Program-made: the position numbers and the translations under genes
Assembly (NCBI RefSeq): GCF_014192105.1
Contig: NZ_JACHXK010000032.1
Location: forward strand, 1 to 54,467
Reading direction: 5' to 3'
Origin: Paenibacillus phyllosphaerae
GTDB taxonomy: Bacteria; Bacillota; Bacilli; Paenibacillales; Paenibacillaceae
Length of the DNA stretch: 54,467 nt
Shown: positions 54,454 through 54,467 of the stretch, piece after piece
How positions within the stretch are numbered: the stretch's first letter is position 1
How the letters are laid out: each line of letters begins with the position of its first letter
The notes under the pieces: generated by a model
Told to the model about the DNA's origin: nothing
What the model saw: the letters and a program-made list of their open reading frames with translations, nothing else
Database searches by the model: none

Positions 54454-54467
54454 ATAATCCTTCTCCA

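Overview
The window looks like chromosomal DNA from an endospore-forming Firmicute of the Paenibacillus type. The pointers are two gerA-type spore germination loci, two CgeB-like spore-coat glycosyltransferases, an SLH-domain protein, CUT1 sugar transporters paired with YesM/YesN-type regulators, and many polysaccharide-degrading enzymes. No rRNA, tRNA, CRISPR array or recognisable transposase was seen. All genus and function statements are inference from protein motifs read by eye.

Layout. (1) 70-3406, minus strand: a gerA-gerB-gerC operon with 4-base overlaps whose gerC is cut short. (2) 3606-15065, plus: two CUT1 permeases, a YesM-type histidine kinase, a YesN-type response regulator, a sugar-binding lipoprotein, a heparinase II/III-type enzyme, a large unassigned toroid-like protein and a cupin. 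Similar pairs of direct repeats lie before the permease and binding-protein promoters. (3) 15291-18737: DeoR regulator, HAD phosphatase and sugar-type MFS permease in a tight operon, then a small unknown gene. (4) 18901-26825, less GC-rich by eye: a lipoprotein gene with an in-frame stop, an SLH protein with a repeated tail, tandem cgeB-like genes, and a second germination locus with a frameshifted gerC and a convergent gerB. (5) 27067-39984, plus: a phosphoesterase, then a locus for a uronic-acid polysaccharide: PL6 lyase without signal peptide, membrane-bound AraC regulator, binding protein, two permeases, GH88 hydrolase, a secreted PL6 with two F5/8C domains, and a beta-propeller glycosidase-like protein. 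(6) 40101-43072: GMC oxidoreductase with its small subunit and a DUF3231 protein. (7) 43198-45735, minus: a TetR regulator that appears leaderless and autoregulated, followed by an SDR-alpha/beta hydrolase fusion. (8) 45797-54160: a glycosidase-like protein, two AraC regulators, and an operon of aldo/keto reductase, unknown toroid-like protein, lactonase-type amidohydrolase and divergent mutarotase-like protein, which looks like oxidative deoxysugar catabolism. (9) The last 300 bases are a hairpin-rich, repeat-like segment.

How the genes fit. In locus 5 the secreted PL6 would cut a polymer outside the cell, the transporter would import unsaturated oligosaccharides, and the cytoplasmic PL6 and GH88 would finish them. 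Both transporters lack an ATPase gene, so a shared MsmX-type ATPase elsewhere is likely. The least explained proteins are the 798-residue protein at 12311, the 651-residue protein at 50731, the SDR-hydrolase fusion and the mutarotase-like protein.
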